Shown piece by piece: positions 21,148 through 33,682 of a DNA stretch of 64,000 nt. Below the pieces are notes generated by a model that saw nothing but the letters and a program-made list of their open reading frames with translations, was not told where the DNA came from and did no database searches. This stretch comes from Lonicera japonica (taxonomy: Eukaryota > Streptophyta > Magnoliopsida > Dipsacales > Caprifoliaceae), in NCBI GenBank assembly GCA_021464415.1, contig JAKCWG010000782.1, forward strand, positions 124,001-188,000, written 5' to 3'. How positions within the stretch are numbered: position 1 is the stretch's first letter; each line of letters begins with the position of its first letter. The translations under genes were made by a program, and so were the position numbers.

Positions 21148-23090
21148 TCATAGAGAGAGTGGAGGGAATGGGCCCACATGAACAGAACAACATGTAAATG
21201 TGATATGGCCACCACTCTTTTAAGTATAATCTTGTCCTCGATGCATTTGGATAACATCGTGTATATTGTATACTTTAAGGACTATACAATAGTATTATAG
21301 TCCGTTTTCATTTTTGTCTTTATAAGATGGAGTTTCTAAGTTCGACCCACATATTTACGGTTGTCGAGCTCTTTTTATATTCCACTCTTATTGTCCACTT
21401 AGCTTTTTTATAATAGTTTTGGTTCTCAGTTGTACGAAAAAATTGTGATTGTTTTAAAAATTACCTTTTTATTCGATGAAATCTGTTTGTATAAAAAATA
21501 AAAATTACCTTTTTATTCGACGAAATCAGTGGTTCATAAATATTTACAAAATTACACGATGGTTATTTGATACTCAGATGTAGATTTAAAATAACACTTT
21601 CATTATTCGACCTTACATTATTCATCCATCTATCTCACATTTATTGTGGATAACAACCAATTATATAAAATAAGTGGGGAATAGACCACATGCGCAACAT
21701 GCTATATAATTTAATTTACTGTTTTTTGGGGTTGAATTAGGAGTTTTATTTGGGGCATTTAGGATCAATTCTTGAATTTGAAAACTTTTAAAATATAGCC
21801 TCAATTTTAATATATGCTTCTGGTGTGAACTCAGTTTCTAAAGATATTGTGCGAAAAATACCAAAAATGTGCAGGAGATACTGTTAATATTAGACTATAT
21901 AAGATATACCTTAAAAGATAAAGTATATCCACGGACGACATCCTTTAAAAAATGACAGTTGATCGCGTCATAAAAAAATATAAATTCAAGGATTGGATCA
22001 TAATTATTTTCGTTTTATTTTGACTTATTTAGTACTTATCTAAATAAATAGTTTCTAATTCATTCTATAGTTAACACTACAACTTTTTATTCGTTGCAAA
22101 TTTGGTACATTAATTTTGTTTCGAGAAAAAAATAAGACTAATTTGAATCATACTATAAAAAATATATTGTTTACGGAGGGAGTCTTTGCTTATTTATTTA
22201 AAATTTATTTCAAACGATGCATTGCATTGGTTCGCACCTGTCAACATCCATACTATACAATTTTATTTTATTTTATTAAAATTATGGAATCTCTAGCCTC
22301 ATATATAAAATTCTAGATATTATATATACAAAATTCCATGTGCTATAGTATTTAATTTATTAAGAGTATAATTGACCCCCCAAAAAGTCCAGATTTCGTG
22401 ACGTACAAAGAAAGAAAGGCATAAAATAAATCCAGTTGAGGAAATTATGGTTTTTAATTCAACAAATCATCAATAGAGTATTATATCTTATTCCTGATTG
22501 CGAAATTTGTTATATTAATTTTGTTTCGAGAAAAAAAATGGATGACTACTAAATTAAATCAAGCTAAAAAAAAGTAAAAATAAACATTTTTATCTTTTTA
22601 TGAGAAGTAATAATTTCATAACAATTTTTTTTCATATAACAATCAATCTACGACCATTATTACAGGGGTGAAATAACAACCACCACTGTAAACATGGATT
22701 AGTAGGGTTTAACATATACGTTCATTTGAATTGAATTTAAGACCTCCTTATTACAATTATAAAAAGAACACTAACCGGCTTATAGTGGTTAGCAAATGTA
22801 AAACTAAGTTTTTAACTGAGGGAGTATTAGTTTATTTACATCAAATTTATTTCTCCAATGCTCAATTTTATATGAAACAAGTGGATAGATGCATGCGTGA
22901 TTACCTTAATTTAATTTCATGATTTAGGCAATTTTACAGAAGTAAATATGTGTAAACTCGAAATTATAAAAATTATTTATATTTGATGACAAAAAGTTTG
23001 TTTATTTTGTGTCCTTGTAATAAAAAAAACAGAAACCATTGAACATCAAATTACACTCCCATACATTTCATGCACCCAAATCACTCTCAT
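21148..23090. other. AT-rich intergenic DNA upstream of TNL1
   Basis: No gene recognised. Related blocks TTAATTTTGTTTCGAGAAAAAAA occur near 22,112 and 22,514, and GAGGGAGT-containing blocks near 22,176 and 22,820, suggesting decayed repeats. No open frame here resembles a TIR domain. Confidence 0.5.
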
Positions 23091-23420
23091 ACAATTAGGC
23101 CACCTTTTATTCAAATTTCAGACTAACAATTAGTAACATCCAAAACAAACACAAACAGTTCTATATATATAATCAGTCCTTATGTTTTTAATACAAAACT
23201 ACACCACACATTAGATAATACGTTGAGACTAAATTTAACATTAAGACTCCATTCAATAGCACGCGGCTTGGAAAAAGAAGGGAAATAAAAAACTAATTTA
23301 TCTGAGAAGTTGAAAAATAAGTTAATACATGAGATACTCTCCACCACATATACGCTTATTTTTGTGAGTATCTCTTCCATCCATCCTTATTTTTTGTAGG
23401 AATTTTTACTTCCTCACCCC
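23091..23420 (+). repeat. Dispersed repeat copy 1 (pair at 28.66 kb)
   Basis: TTTTATTCAAATTTCAGAC to TTTTTTGTAGGAATTTTT matches 28,662-28,995 in the same orientation, with shared landmarks CTAACAATTAGTAA, TTCTATATATATAATCA, AACATTAAGACTCC and ATACTCTC. Diverged by substitutions and indels. No terminal repeats found. Confidence 0.75.
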
Positions 23421-24672
23421 CAAAAGAAATTATATTTTCTATGGAAAAAAGTCAGAAAATAATAGTTATCACGTTTTAATTTATTTTTTAACTTCTTATA
23501 TAAATCAATTATTTTATTTACTATTTTTATTTTTCTAACTATATAAATCAATTATTTTACTTACTGTTTTCATTGTTGGAAGTAATATATAAAGATCCTT
23601 GGACTACTCATGTGAACCTAAATTAAACCTTAGCGGAACATACAACTCCCGCCAATATTGTCCAAATTAGATGCAAGTCCAAAGCACTAGCTCCAAATAT
23701 AATTTTAGACCGACTTTGTATAAAAAAATATTCTAGCATATTTCTTATTTCCTAGGAGACAAATGTGTGTCGTCTAAAAAATATGATCTAATGCCAACCA
23801 ATCAAAATTGAATATTTAATGTTAGGGCGGCAAAGAGTATATTATCTCAATTTTCTTTTTGAAATAATAAACATTGAAACTATACTATGTGTGTTGTCCC
23901 CACGGGCGGAGCCATGTTGGGGAAAGGAAAGGGGGGTGGGGGCAGGCAAACCCACTTGGCTTCAGATTTTTTATTACTATATATGGGTTTTTTTTTTGAC
24001 AAATATATATATATAGAGAGAGAGATTTTTGTGTCAAAACTTATACTTGAGGGTTACTAAGTATAAAGGGCAAAACTATGTATATATAGGACCTATGTGT
24101 GCAACTTAAAATTAAATTTTAGCTTATCTACGTTGAAAACTAAATCCGGGTGCAAAACATGACCTCACATGGGACTTACCTATTTTTTTTTTTAAAAAAA
24201 AAGGCTTAACAAGTTCATAAGAGTTGATCCCTTATAAACCAATCAATTTTTTTCACAAAGTTCCCACGTGGGACATATCTATTTTTATTCAATTTTTCTA
24301 TCTCAAGTAGCTCACTTTGGGTGATAATTTATCATTCTCCCCATAATCATTTTGAGCAAACAAATATACGAGTTCAATGTCCTAACAGAGGAGAACATGA
24401 ATCTGTAATAATCTTTCACAACCGAATGTGAGGTCATACTGAAAATTACCTTCAAAATGGCTTGAAAATGGTATTTTAACCCATTTTTTCAACACTACCA
24501 AAGTAAATCATTTCATAGATCTACTTTTTAATATAGGCACAATTTTATTATTGATTTCTTGCATAATATTACTTTTTTTTTGATTAATTGTGTAATATTA
24601 TTAATGATATTATGTTTGCGTTGTATTATTGTGATTTCTCATAGTTGTTCACATTTGCTATTTGAGTTTATG
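23421..24672. other. AT-rich intergenic DNA
   Basis: No gene recognised. A short GC-rich island (GGGGAAAGGAAAGGGGGG, about 23,919-23,945) stands out in an otherwise AT-rich stretch. Confidence 0.45.
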
Positions 24673-24677
24673 AAGTA

Positions 24678-25490
24678 TGTGAGAACCCGCAGTTGCGACC
24701 CCCGGGTCTCAGCCTCTAGTTTAGGAAATTAAAAAGTCGAAAAGGATCCCGTTGTTCTATTTTGCTTCTATATGTCAACAATGCATATTGTGTGTCCCTC
24801 TATCCTATTCTAGATGCATGATGGTTCACTTTAGAGTCGCCAGTATGTTTTACCAGAAAACAGACAAAAGACGGGTGTAAAGGGAAAAGCTACAAGTAAA
24901 CCTTTTCTTTACACCTTTGTCTACGAAACTAGAATTTTATATAGTTTGGGAACTATATTATGGATTGGGAAGGTGTTAAGCACCCGTTCAGCCCTTTCGG
25001 TTTCTAGTGGTCTTATATGTTTATTCTATATTGGAAAACTTTTATGCTTTTACTGATATTTTACTACTTTCAAGAAATATCTTATGAAAACCTGATTTTG
25101 GGGAAAAACGGAAAAAGGGATGAAAACCTTGTATTTTGTGATCCGATGTTTTGATTTTGTCGAATTTTGATTATTAGTGACAAAAGTTTGTCTTATCTAT
25201 TTTGAAATGAGAGTAATTCGGTATTGTTTCCTCAGATAATAATGTCAATTATCTCGTTTGGTTAATTTAGACAAGATGGAATCTTATCGGAATTGATTTG
25301 ATATGCAATATATAAGGTTTGTCGCGAGACAGATTGGTTTGTCGTGTGAAAAAACCCTTCTCTGGATGGGTTTATTTGGACGACAGACCTTTCAGAGCAG
25401 TTTCTAGTGTGTAGGTGAGACCCGAACTTACAAGAGGTGTTTATGATCGTCTTAGGTTTCTTGCGGGAGTCACAGATTAGGGTGTCTACA
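24678..25490 (+). mobile_element. 813-bp solo LTR (or TRIM)
   Basis: Begins TGTGAGAACCCGCAG, ends GGGTGTCTACA, and is flanked by the exact 5-bp duplication AAGTA (24673-24677, 25491-25495). Contains TTTAGAGTCGCCAG and GGAAGGTGTTAAGCACCCG, motifs I have seen in repeats widespread in plant genomes. No coding sequence, PBS or internal LTR copy. Orientation not proven. Confidence 0.85.
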
Positions 25491-25581
25491 AAGTATTATT
25501 ATTAATGCTATTATGTTTACGTTCAAATTTTATGACTTTAAATATATTTTTGTGTGTTTTGAATTTCACCCCCCTTAGTTA

Positions 25582-26055
25582 GAGCATCCATAGTGGGTAG
25601 GGTAAAATGATAAATTTACCTTACCCAAGCCATAGTGGAAGAAAATGTAGGGTAAAATTTTAGCAAGTAGGGTACCGAACGAGTAAATTTACCTTACGGC
25701 TAAATTTTACTCATACGAATGTGGCTCATTCGTATGACCTTTTCTATTTATTTTTATTTTTTGAAAAACCTCATACGAATGTGTCTCATTCGTATGACCT
25801 TTTTTTTTTTGATAAACCTCATACAATAGTGGCTCATTTGTATGGCTATTTTTTTTTTTGATAAACCTCATACAATAATGGCTCATTCGTATGAGCGTTT
25901 TTTTTTTTTTTTTTTTTTTAAACCATACGAATGAACTTCATTTGTATGCATCATTTTAAAAAAAAATTTACCCTATCCGTTGTATTCTGCTCTAAAATGT
26001 AATTAAACGTATGTTAAATTTAGCCTAAATTTAACCCACTACGATGTGGATGCTC
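25582..26055. mobile_element. PIF/Harbinger-like MITE with hairpin array
   Basis: Ends GAGCATCCATAGTGGG and its inverted form CCCACTACGATGTGGATGCTC (with a small insertion), flanked by TTA on both sides: a 474-bp Tourist-like element. The left half has a second palindromic pair (TAAATTTACCTTACC / GGTAAAATTT). The centre contains five related hairpins and long T runs. Confidence 0.82.
25712..25948 (+). repeat. Five-unit hairpin array inside the MITE
   Basis: Units start at 25712, 25772, 25820, 25869 and 25924. The first two are perfect: CATACGAATG, 5-nt loop, CATTCGTATG. Units 3-5 keep the inverted arms with one or a few changes. Units are separated by T-rich runs; spacings are 60, 48, 49 and 55 bp. 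Confidence 0.88.
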
Positions 26056-27225
26056 TTAAAGGGTGTTAGTATAGGCACCCTAAAAAACCAATTTAAACAC
26101 CCATTATTTAAGCACCCTTAGTAATTAGAGCACCAAAAAAAATGCATATTTTCTTTTCTTTCTTTCTTTAGCAAGAAACCACCAGAAGTTATATACTTAA
26201 ATTGCAGCATATATAATACTATTGTAATCAATTAACTTAACTAAAGCCCAGTCCTTAACTCAATTTTAATGTAAAAAACACTAAACTTGGATTTTATAAA
26301 TTTCTAGGCAAGATATTGTCAGAACCATTGAGTTTAGACTATTAGAAAATAATAGGTAGGTATTTTAGAATGTTTTAAAACCAACTAAACCACCACAAAA
26401 ATTATTACACATAGTCAATCCCTAATTAGTAAATGTCGAACATAGCACGGAAAGTTAAATACCCATACTGAAATTGATGAAAATAATAAATCATGTCGAC
26501 CTAAGCATGAGCAACCACTGCTAAACCAAAACACAAAACACTTTATGTCCATTTATTTATAGTGCTCATTGTAAAATACTAGAGTATATTATCAAATATT
26601 CAATTAACTATTTTATTTTGATACATCAGTTATCTAAAAGAAAAGAATAATATGTTTTTCTTAATATATATGTGTGCGTGTGTGTTTGTTTTTGTTGTTT
26701 CTAAAATTATATGTTGTTGTAATGGTAGTTGCTTTTTCATTATCATCTTCATCGTTATTATCATCCATCTTAATCAGAAGATTGTTCTATTTGTTTATGC
26801 TTAATACTACTACTGCTTCAATCTGCCTCAAATTATATTCAAGTTTGTTATTAAAAGAAAAAAACAAAAACATATGGGTGCCTTTAAGAGGTATGATATA
26901 ACTAGTGACTTTCTTTAAAAGCGGGTTAAAACTGATTGTTAAAGGTGCTTTTACCTGCACCCTTAGTTAAATTCTTTGATGTGCCACTAATTGTTGCATT
27001 GCATTAATGCTTTAAACGACACACATTATATCGCCTAGCGTATTGTGTACACTTTTATGGTGCACATTTTTTAAATTGATAAATTAAATACCTATTTTTG
27101 CACTGCTTTTTTAGTTTTTGTAGTGTAAATAGCCTAAGATCTTTTTCTTATTTATATTTTTTATTTTTTATTTTTTATCAGAACTCTATTATTTCTTTCG
27201 GTCAAAGTTGTACTTTGTCTTTATC
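26056..27225. other. AT-rich intergenic DNA
   Basis: No gene recognised. The frame at 26,674-26,901 is T-rich, hydrophobic and matches no family. Confidence 0.45.
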
Positions 27226-27768
27226 AATGTTCTAAAAATCGCTAGGCGTTCCTAGGTCGACGAGGGGGGGCCTAGCGCCTAAGGGATTAGTCGGGATTAA
27301 TCGGTCAAACGATTTTTTATTAAAAATATTATTTTAAATAAGATAATACTAACAAAACATAATATACCTTTGAAATTAACATTAATATTCCAATAAAACA
27401 TGCATTCCAAAAACAAAATAAACAAGATCAAACAATCAAATCTAAGTGAACATCCCAAAATACAGCCGGAGGGGAGAGGAGAGGAGGAGATGGAGATCGG
27501 AGACTGAGAGGAGGAGGATGAGGATGAGGAGAACAGAATTAGGTCGATTAAAAGAGGGCTAGCTAATAAACATGGTTTTTTTTTTTTTTTTTTTTTTACA
27601 TGAAACTACATTGTTTTGAAGGAAAAAAAAAAGAGGGAAAAATCTCGCCTATCCCACCTAATTGGCGCCTAATCACCCCGGCACCTAAACACAAAGGACT
27701 AGGCCGGGCGGGGGATTTCCGCCTAGGCGCCGCCTAGTCCCCGCCTAGGCCCGATTTTTAGAACATTG
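27226..27768. mobile_element. Mutator-like non-autonomous element
   Basis: Inverted ends AATGTTCTAAAAATCG / CGATTTTTAGAACATTG with a 9-bp direct duplication GTCTTTATC at 27217-27225 and 27769-27777, as expected for Mutator superfamily. Both ends are rich in CCTAGGCG-type palindromes (GCCTAGGCGCCGCCTAG near the right end). The 543-bp interior is non-coding, with a purine-rich GAGGAGGA tract and a T20-like run. Confidence 0.85.
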
Positions 27769-28661
27769 GTCTTTATCCACTACTAAAGTCCAAATTTAAA
27801 TTAATTAATAGTTAAATAAATATAAATAATAAAATATGTGTGCCACTTTAAGAAACCAATTACATAAAATAAGTGAGTGATGGATCACATGATCAACAAA
27901 TTTAACGCTTCCGCGTACCTTGGAATCTTTAGCAAAATTTGATCTGGCAACAGGTTCCAATATTCCATGAGTTCACGTTGGTGTCAATTTTTATTATTTT
28001 TAAGTGTTCTTAGTTTAGATTTAAACGATTGGCTTTTTTAATAGTTAAAAAAATTGTATTCAAACTTGACTTGTCATCTTAACAATTTGTCCGACACAAT
28101 TTGTTATTACCCGTTAAATAAAAAGAATAAAAAAATATATATATAATATGCATATACTACCTAGCTACCTGTCATCAACTAACCTTGTCCCATATTTTTG
28201 TCAAGGAACCATACCAAAAACGCAAAAACTCATCCCAAACTTTATTTGTCAACGAGATATCTACACTGTTAGGTATTTGTAACAAAAGCAGTCGGTTAGA
28301 AACAACCCAACACAATAAGTGTTTGTTTTGTTTTGGAAAATCTAATTCACAAATTCTTATGTACTATAAAGGTATATAAAAAGGAATTATAATATTATGG
28401 TCAGGTCAGAAAGGGTCAATTTATGATTCAAATCCCGTTGGTGCAGTTTCAAATACCATTAAGAAATAGTTTGATTAGAGAGAGCTACCCTATTTATATA
28501 GCTCATTACGATTTCTTAATAATTATTCCAAAAATTAATTCTGGTTTACTTTATTTTTTAATGCTAAAATATTTTCATATTTTAGTATTACAAACTAATT
28601 CACGATAAGATTTTTTCGAGAGCTGTACGTTGATGAGATAGAAGCCAAATCTTTCTCATAC
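27769..28661. other. AT-rich intergenic DNA
   Basis: No gene recognised. Open frames near 28,185 and 28,423 have no family features. Confidence 0.45.
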
Positions 28662-28995
28662 AGTTTGGCCAGCTTTTATTCAAATTTCAGACTAACAATT
28701 AGTAAAATCCAAAACATACACAAACAATTCTATATATATAATCAATCGTTAAGTTTAACTCAAAATTACGCCTCATATATATTAGATAATGTATTGAGAC
28801 TATAAATTTAACATTAAGACTCCGTTTGATAGTTTAAAAAATGTAAAATTGTAGGAAAAAAACTAATTAATTTGCGTGAGAAGTTAAAAGTAAGTTGAAA
28901 CATGTAATGATATACTCTCTATCACAGCGTATTTTTGTGTGTATATACCTTCTATCCTTCTTTTTTTTTGTAGAATTTTTTTCTTTCTCACCCCT
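28662..28995 (+). repeat. Dispersed repeat copy 2 (pair at 23.09 kb)
   Basis: Direct partner of 23,091-23,420, 5.57 kb away, same strand. A weaker third relative is at about 3867-4020. Confidence 0.75.
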
Positions 28996-30580
28996 TAAAG
29001 AAGATTTTTAAGAGCATATACTGCAGATGCATCCAATAGTGAATCTAGAATTTTTAATTGGGTGAGGAAGGGGGCGCTAAAACACAAGCACAGAATAAGT
29101 TAACCAAGAAAGACCCGTAATTATTGTATGTTATTTTGTCCGTGTTTTTATACATGTAAATTTCATTATATGCAAAAGTAGTGTGTGTATTTATATGTTT
29201 AAATCAAAAGGATTATAAATTTTACTTATAAGAAAAAACTTGAAGGGGCCAATAAGGCAAATAATGTTTATTATTACTAAAATTTTCAAAAACCTAGAGA
29301 GTATTGAGAATGATTGACTCAAATCATTGATCCAACATTGAAAAATTGTAGAACTCAATAAGGATTGATAAGTGGGATAGTGTCATCACATAGTAACAAG
29401 GCATTTTACGATAAAATTACACACTACGCGGACCAACAGTGGGCCCAACCCATGTGCTAGTATGCACTAAAACAATAGTGAATCCTCAAGTTTGGAGTAA
29501 TACATGTAACTAGACTTGGTGAGAGCCTAAGGTGTTCGATAATTAGACTTGGGTGGAAGCCTATGGTGAAGTCAGACGCGGAAGACCAAGGGTGGAGTCA
29601 CTACAGAGGCTATAACCAATAAGGGTTGATAGATAGGGTAGTGTCACCATATAGTAACGAGCACTTTTAAGGAAAAAATCTCACACCTGTAACCCAAATG
29701 TATTTAATTAAGTTGAGAACAATATTTTTATTATGTGTGCGGACCAATAGGTCTAGCCCATGTGCTAGTGAACACAGCAAGAAGTACTATGGAAAGTTTC
29801 AACAAGTTAGGGCGGCTCGGGTCCCCTTCCATCCGCCACTGAATGCACCTTATGGCACCACACCAAGGGGTGAATACCGGATTTTAGATGAATGGGATTT
29901 TTTATTTTTTATTTTTTATTTCTTTTCAAGTCACTCAAAAAATTAACAAGTTTAAATTAAATTTCGACTTCAATATTTAATAATTCACGTACTAAAGCTT
30001 AATATTGAAACTAATAATCTTAATTATGGTAAATTTGTTATTATTAAAATCTTTGGCTTTCTTTGAAAAAATAAAATCCAGGTTCAAACAAAATTTAATT
30101 TTAACAATTACCATAATTATATTACACTTGCAAATAAAAAATCAATATCAAACATAAATCCGACATGACCGCATCCCCTAATCTAGGCTCCTGTATACAA
30201 AAGGAGTACGTGAAAAGAGGAGGAAATTTTTTAAAGGTCCAGTATGTGAACAAAAACTAAAGTAGAAATCCATATAATTATTTTGGAATAAAAAAAATAT
30301 ATAAATATTTTGGAATAAATAAGTTATATTACTATTGTCACAATCAAAAAACTAATTATTGGAATTTTTGGGTTGAGTTGTGAATTGTAAGAATTAATTA
30401 TTTAATTTTTTTGTGGTTCATATAATTAGCATATTTTAATATTTGGTACTTTATTAAACGGATAAATAAATAAAGGTGTCCATTCCAATCTAATTGGAGC
30501 AGAGCAGCTATTAAGAGATGATGAGAACATAAGAACAACACAATTAGAGAAGAATTTGTTTTTTTTAAGAAGAAACTAAA
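28996..30580. other. Intergenic with an internal direct repeat
   Basis: Related blocks at about 29,355-29,470 and 29,605-29,790 share AATAAGGRTTGATA, GGGTAGTGTCA-like text, CATAGTAAC, TGCGGACCAA and GCCCATGTGCTAGT. This may be an old retroelement fragment, but no termini were fixed. No gene recognised. Confidence 0.5.
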
Positions 30581-30585
30581 GAATT

Positions 30586-31208
30586 TGTGGGAGCATAGTT
30601 TTGAACTTTTTTTCTTTTGGACCGAGTTAGTTCCAATGTCCCCTCATGGGCCAAATGTATAAAACGGGGCCCGGATATCCTAAGGAATGAAAATGATCAC
30701 AAACGAAACCCAATAGCAGAAAGCAACCGGATGGGTTGTCGCCGAGCAAAAAGAAGGATCGGCCGATCATAAGGAAATCTCGCCGAACAAAAATGATATG
30801 CTTATGAGTAACTTCGGGTATGTGGATAAGGGCGTGTACGTGCAGGCCATCTTATCAATAAGAAAAGGACATCTACAGACGATACCCTACGATGAAGGAT
30901 TATCGTACTAACGAATAGTTAATCAACACGTGTAAAGTGAAGGAAAGTTAGTTATGATATTTGTCTCCCTGGCAGATGGAGGAAGGGAATGGTGCCACGT
31001 AAACCCTAAAAGATGCCCCGGATGGTAATTTCACTGGTAACCTAATCCATCTTGGGAAACACGAAATGTAAGGGTATAAATAGAAAATGATGTTCACAAA
31101 AAAAGAGAAGAGGAAAAACAAAAGAAAAGAAAATGAGGAAAAGAACCCAGTAACTGTTCTTTCCAGTTTGGGTCGGACCCATCCTGGTACACCAAAACAC
31201 CACGTACA
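30586..31208 (+). repeat. 5' LTR (623 bp)
   Basis: TGTGGGAGCATAGTT...CCACGTACA. A TATAAATAG box at about 31,075 fits the promoter position. Pairs with 41,720-42,343. Confidence 0.95.
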
Positions 31209-31211
31209 ATT

Positions 31212-31220
31212 TGGCGCCGT
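31212..31220 (+). other. Primer binding site
   Basis: TGGCGCCGT lies three bases past the 5' LTR and matches the 3' end of plant tRNA-Asp for nine bases; the following CTGTGGGAA does not continue the match. This shortened form is common in this lineage. Confidence 0.7.
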
Positions 31221-31393
31221 CTGTGGGAAACCGCAACAAAAAGCTATTTCTCATTTCCCGGTAATCGGATTTCTACTTCTCATCATTTCATTATCTTCTT
31301 CCACCTCTGTTACTCTTTTTCGCCATTCTTCATTCTAGTCGTTTTGCTTAATTTAATACTCGGTTCAAAGTCTTTTGGATAGCCTGTTTAGAA

Positions 31394-33682
31394 ATGGTTC
31401 AAACTAGAAGCCATCAAGTAGATGACAATTCAAATATAGCCCCAGTGACAGACCCGAACCCCGACATAAATAAGAATCCGATGGCAAATAGGCCAGTGGT
31501 TACGGCACCCAGGCAACCTAACCTAGACCACTCACAAACCCACTTATCTAACAATCTTTATGATCCCAACTATCCCGAAAAGGACACCCCTGCTCTAAAC
31601 GAACCTGCCGTAATGGCCAAATTACGGCGAGAAAACGAAATACTGTCACAACTCCTCAAGGAGCAAATGCTTAAAAAGACGATACGTGAACCTTTTAAGT
31701 TGACCGAACTGAGAGAGGCTGAGACTGTCATCTCTTCCTCAAGGGATGATTATGATGAAGTTAATTCGAAGAGAGGGTTTCGAGAGAAAATTGCTAATAA
31801 AAAGGAGCGTCAAGTCAGTCCGAACCACTCAGGGCATCATAGCGTTTTTGAACGCTTGGGGACGAAGGGAGTCTGTAAGAATAATAGGGGGACCAAGTCA
31901 GTCCAAGTAGTCGAAGGAAAGCAAAACCCATTGAATAATTGGGCCGAGCAGGATCTGCGAAGACTCATTCACTAGGCAATCGCTGATAAGACGGATGATG
32001 AGAAATCGGCTGCACAATTGGCAAGGAGAGCCCCGGGAGAAGACAATCGTTCCCCCTTTACCGAACCAATTCAGAACGCATTGCCCCCAAAAAAATTCGG
32101 ACAACCAAAGTTCAACATATACGACGGCCGATCTGACTCGGCCGATCATGTTCGCCACTACAAGCAAGTCATGGCCTATTGGAGAGGTGAAGAAGCCCTC
32201 ATGTGCAGGATGTTTCCAGCAAGTCTCGGTGATACTGCGTTACATTGGTTTGATAAGTTGCCACCTGCTAAGATTGATAGTTTCAGAGAGCTGGCCGAGC
32301 AATTTACCGCTCGATTCATCACCAATAGCAGGATGATCAAGGGCCCCGAAGGGCTAACTCAACTCAGGAAGAAACCTGGTGAAACTTTGCGTGAGTATTC
32401 CCAACAGTACTTTGAATTGTATCAAGAGACCGAGGATTGTGACCCAAGATTCGCTCTTAGCACTTTCAAGTTCGGCTTGCCATATGATAGCAATGGCATT
32501 TACAACGACCTCACCCGCCGACCTCCTAAAACATTCAACGATCTGCTCGCACGGGTGGATGAATTCTCGAGGGTGGAAGATGATGATAAGGCCATGAGCA
32601 AACAACAGGGTTTCAAAAGAGACAGAAATGTGAACGGCGATCGGAAAGATGATAGTCAGGACAAGAAAAACAGAAGGGATACTGATCAAAAGGACAATGT
32701 CGGTGAAGATAAGGAATCAAACGCTTTCAAAGGCGTGAACACTGTGTTTAATAAGCCAATTAGCAAAATCATGCAGGAAATTAAAGACGAAAGGTTTTTT
32801 AAGTGGCCAAGGCCTATGCTCGGCGACCCCAAAATGCGGAATTCTTCACTTAAATGCTTCTATCACAAAGACCATGGACATGCCACTGACACTTATAGAA
32901 CCTTGAAGCAATTTTTGGAAGAATTGGTCGAGCAAAGCCGATTAACCAAGTACACGAAACGAGATGAAACAAAATACAATGATCAACCAAGGATGGACAA
33001 GGAAAATCGCGATTCGGCTCAGGTGGCCAAACCTACAGTGGGAACAATCGAAGCTATACATGGCATTGTTAATAGCACAGAAGCAACAAGGAACCATCTG
33101 CGAGCACGGTTGGCACGAGCGAGGCTATTGGCAGAGGCTCATCCTGTTAAGGAAGTCATGTCGGTATCAGCCCCTCCGAAACGAGATCGAGAAAACAATG
33201 TTATCTATCAGCTGTCTTTTTCGGAGGAAGATTTAGAGGGAATAGACGTTCCCCACAATGACGCGTTGGTTATAATGGCCAATATTTGCAACTTTGATGT
33301 CAAGCGGGTGTTAATTGATCCCGGTAGTTCTTCGGAGGTAATGTATCTGAAAGCATACAACGAGCTGAAGCCATTCATTTCAAACAAGTCTGTTCGGCAA
33401 GTGGACTCCCCTATCTATAGCTTCAGTGGTGACGCGATCTGGCCAATATGCATTGTCAATGTCCCGGTCCGAATCGGAGAAATGGTGGTAGTAACGGATT
33501 TTTTCGTGATGAATATCGAATCTCTGTACAACGCTTTGCTCGGACGAAATTGGCTGGGAGAAATGAGGGCGATAACCTCACCGTTCCATCAGAAACTAAA
33601 ATTCCCAACTCCCAAAGGGGTATGTGTGGTTCGAGGCAAACAAGAAGATGTTAGGTACTGTTTCAATTTGGCAATCAGATGA
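31394..33682 (+). pseudogene. Tat gag-protease reading frame, interrupted
   Basis: ATG at 31394 (MVQTRSHQ) opens a frame that continues to 33682 with one internal TAG at 31973. The gag capsid region lies at about 32,150-32,600 (MFPASLGDTALHWFDKLP, FRELAEQFTARFI, FGLPYDSNGIYNDL). A charged region follows, then a zinc-knuckle-like CFYHKDHGHATD near 32,856. The aspartic protease motif LIDPGSSSEVMY is near 33,310 (DPGSSS; plants often have DPGSSA). In an intact element gag packages the RNA and protease cuts the polyprotein. The frame continues into pol, so a single Gag-Pol frame is likely ancestral. Confidence 0.9.

Noticed and set aside
25712..25948. CRISPR-like array
   Set aside because: The regularly spaced palindromes lie within a TTA-flanked plant MITE, spacers are T-rich and similar, and no cas gene exists in this eukaryotic sequence.
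29355..29790. Repeat blocks at 29.4 and 29.6 kb as an LTR pair
   Set aside because: Only about 250 bp apart, with no TG/CA ends or target duplication; left as an unclassified repeat.
31973..31975. Gag TAG as programmed readthrough
   Set aside because: The codon lies inside gag, upstream of the capsid region, not at a gag-pol boundary, and other nonsense codons follow, so mutation is more likely.
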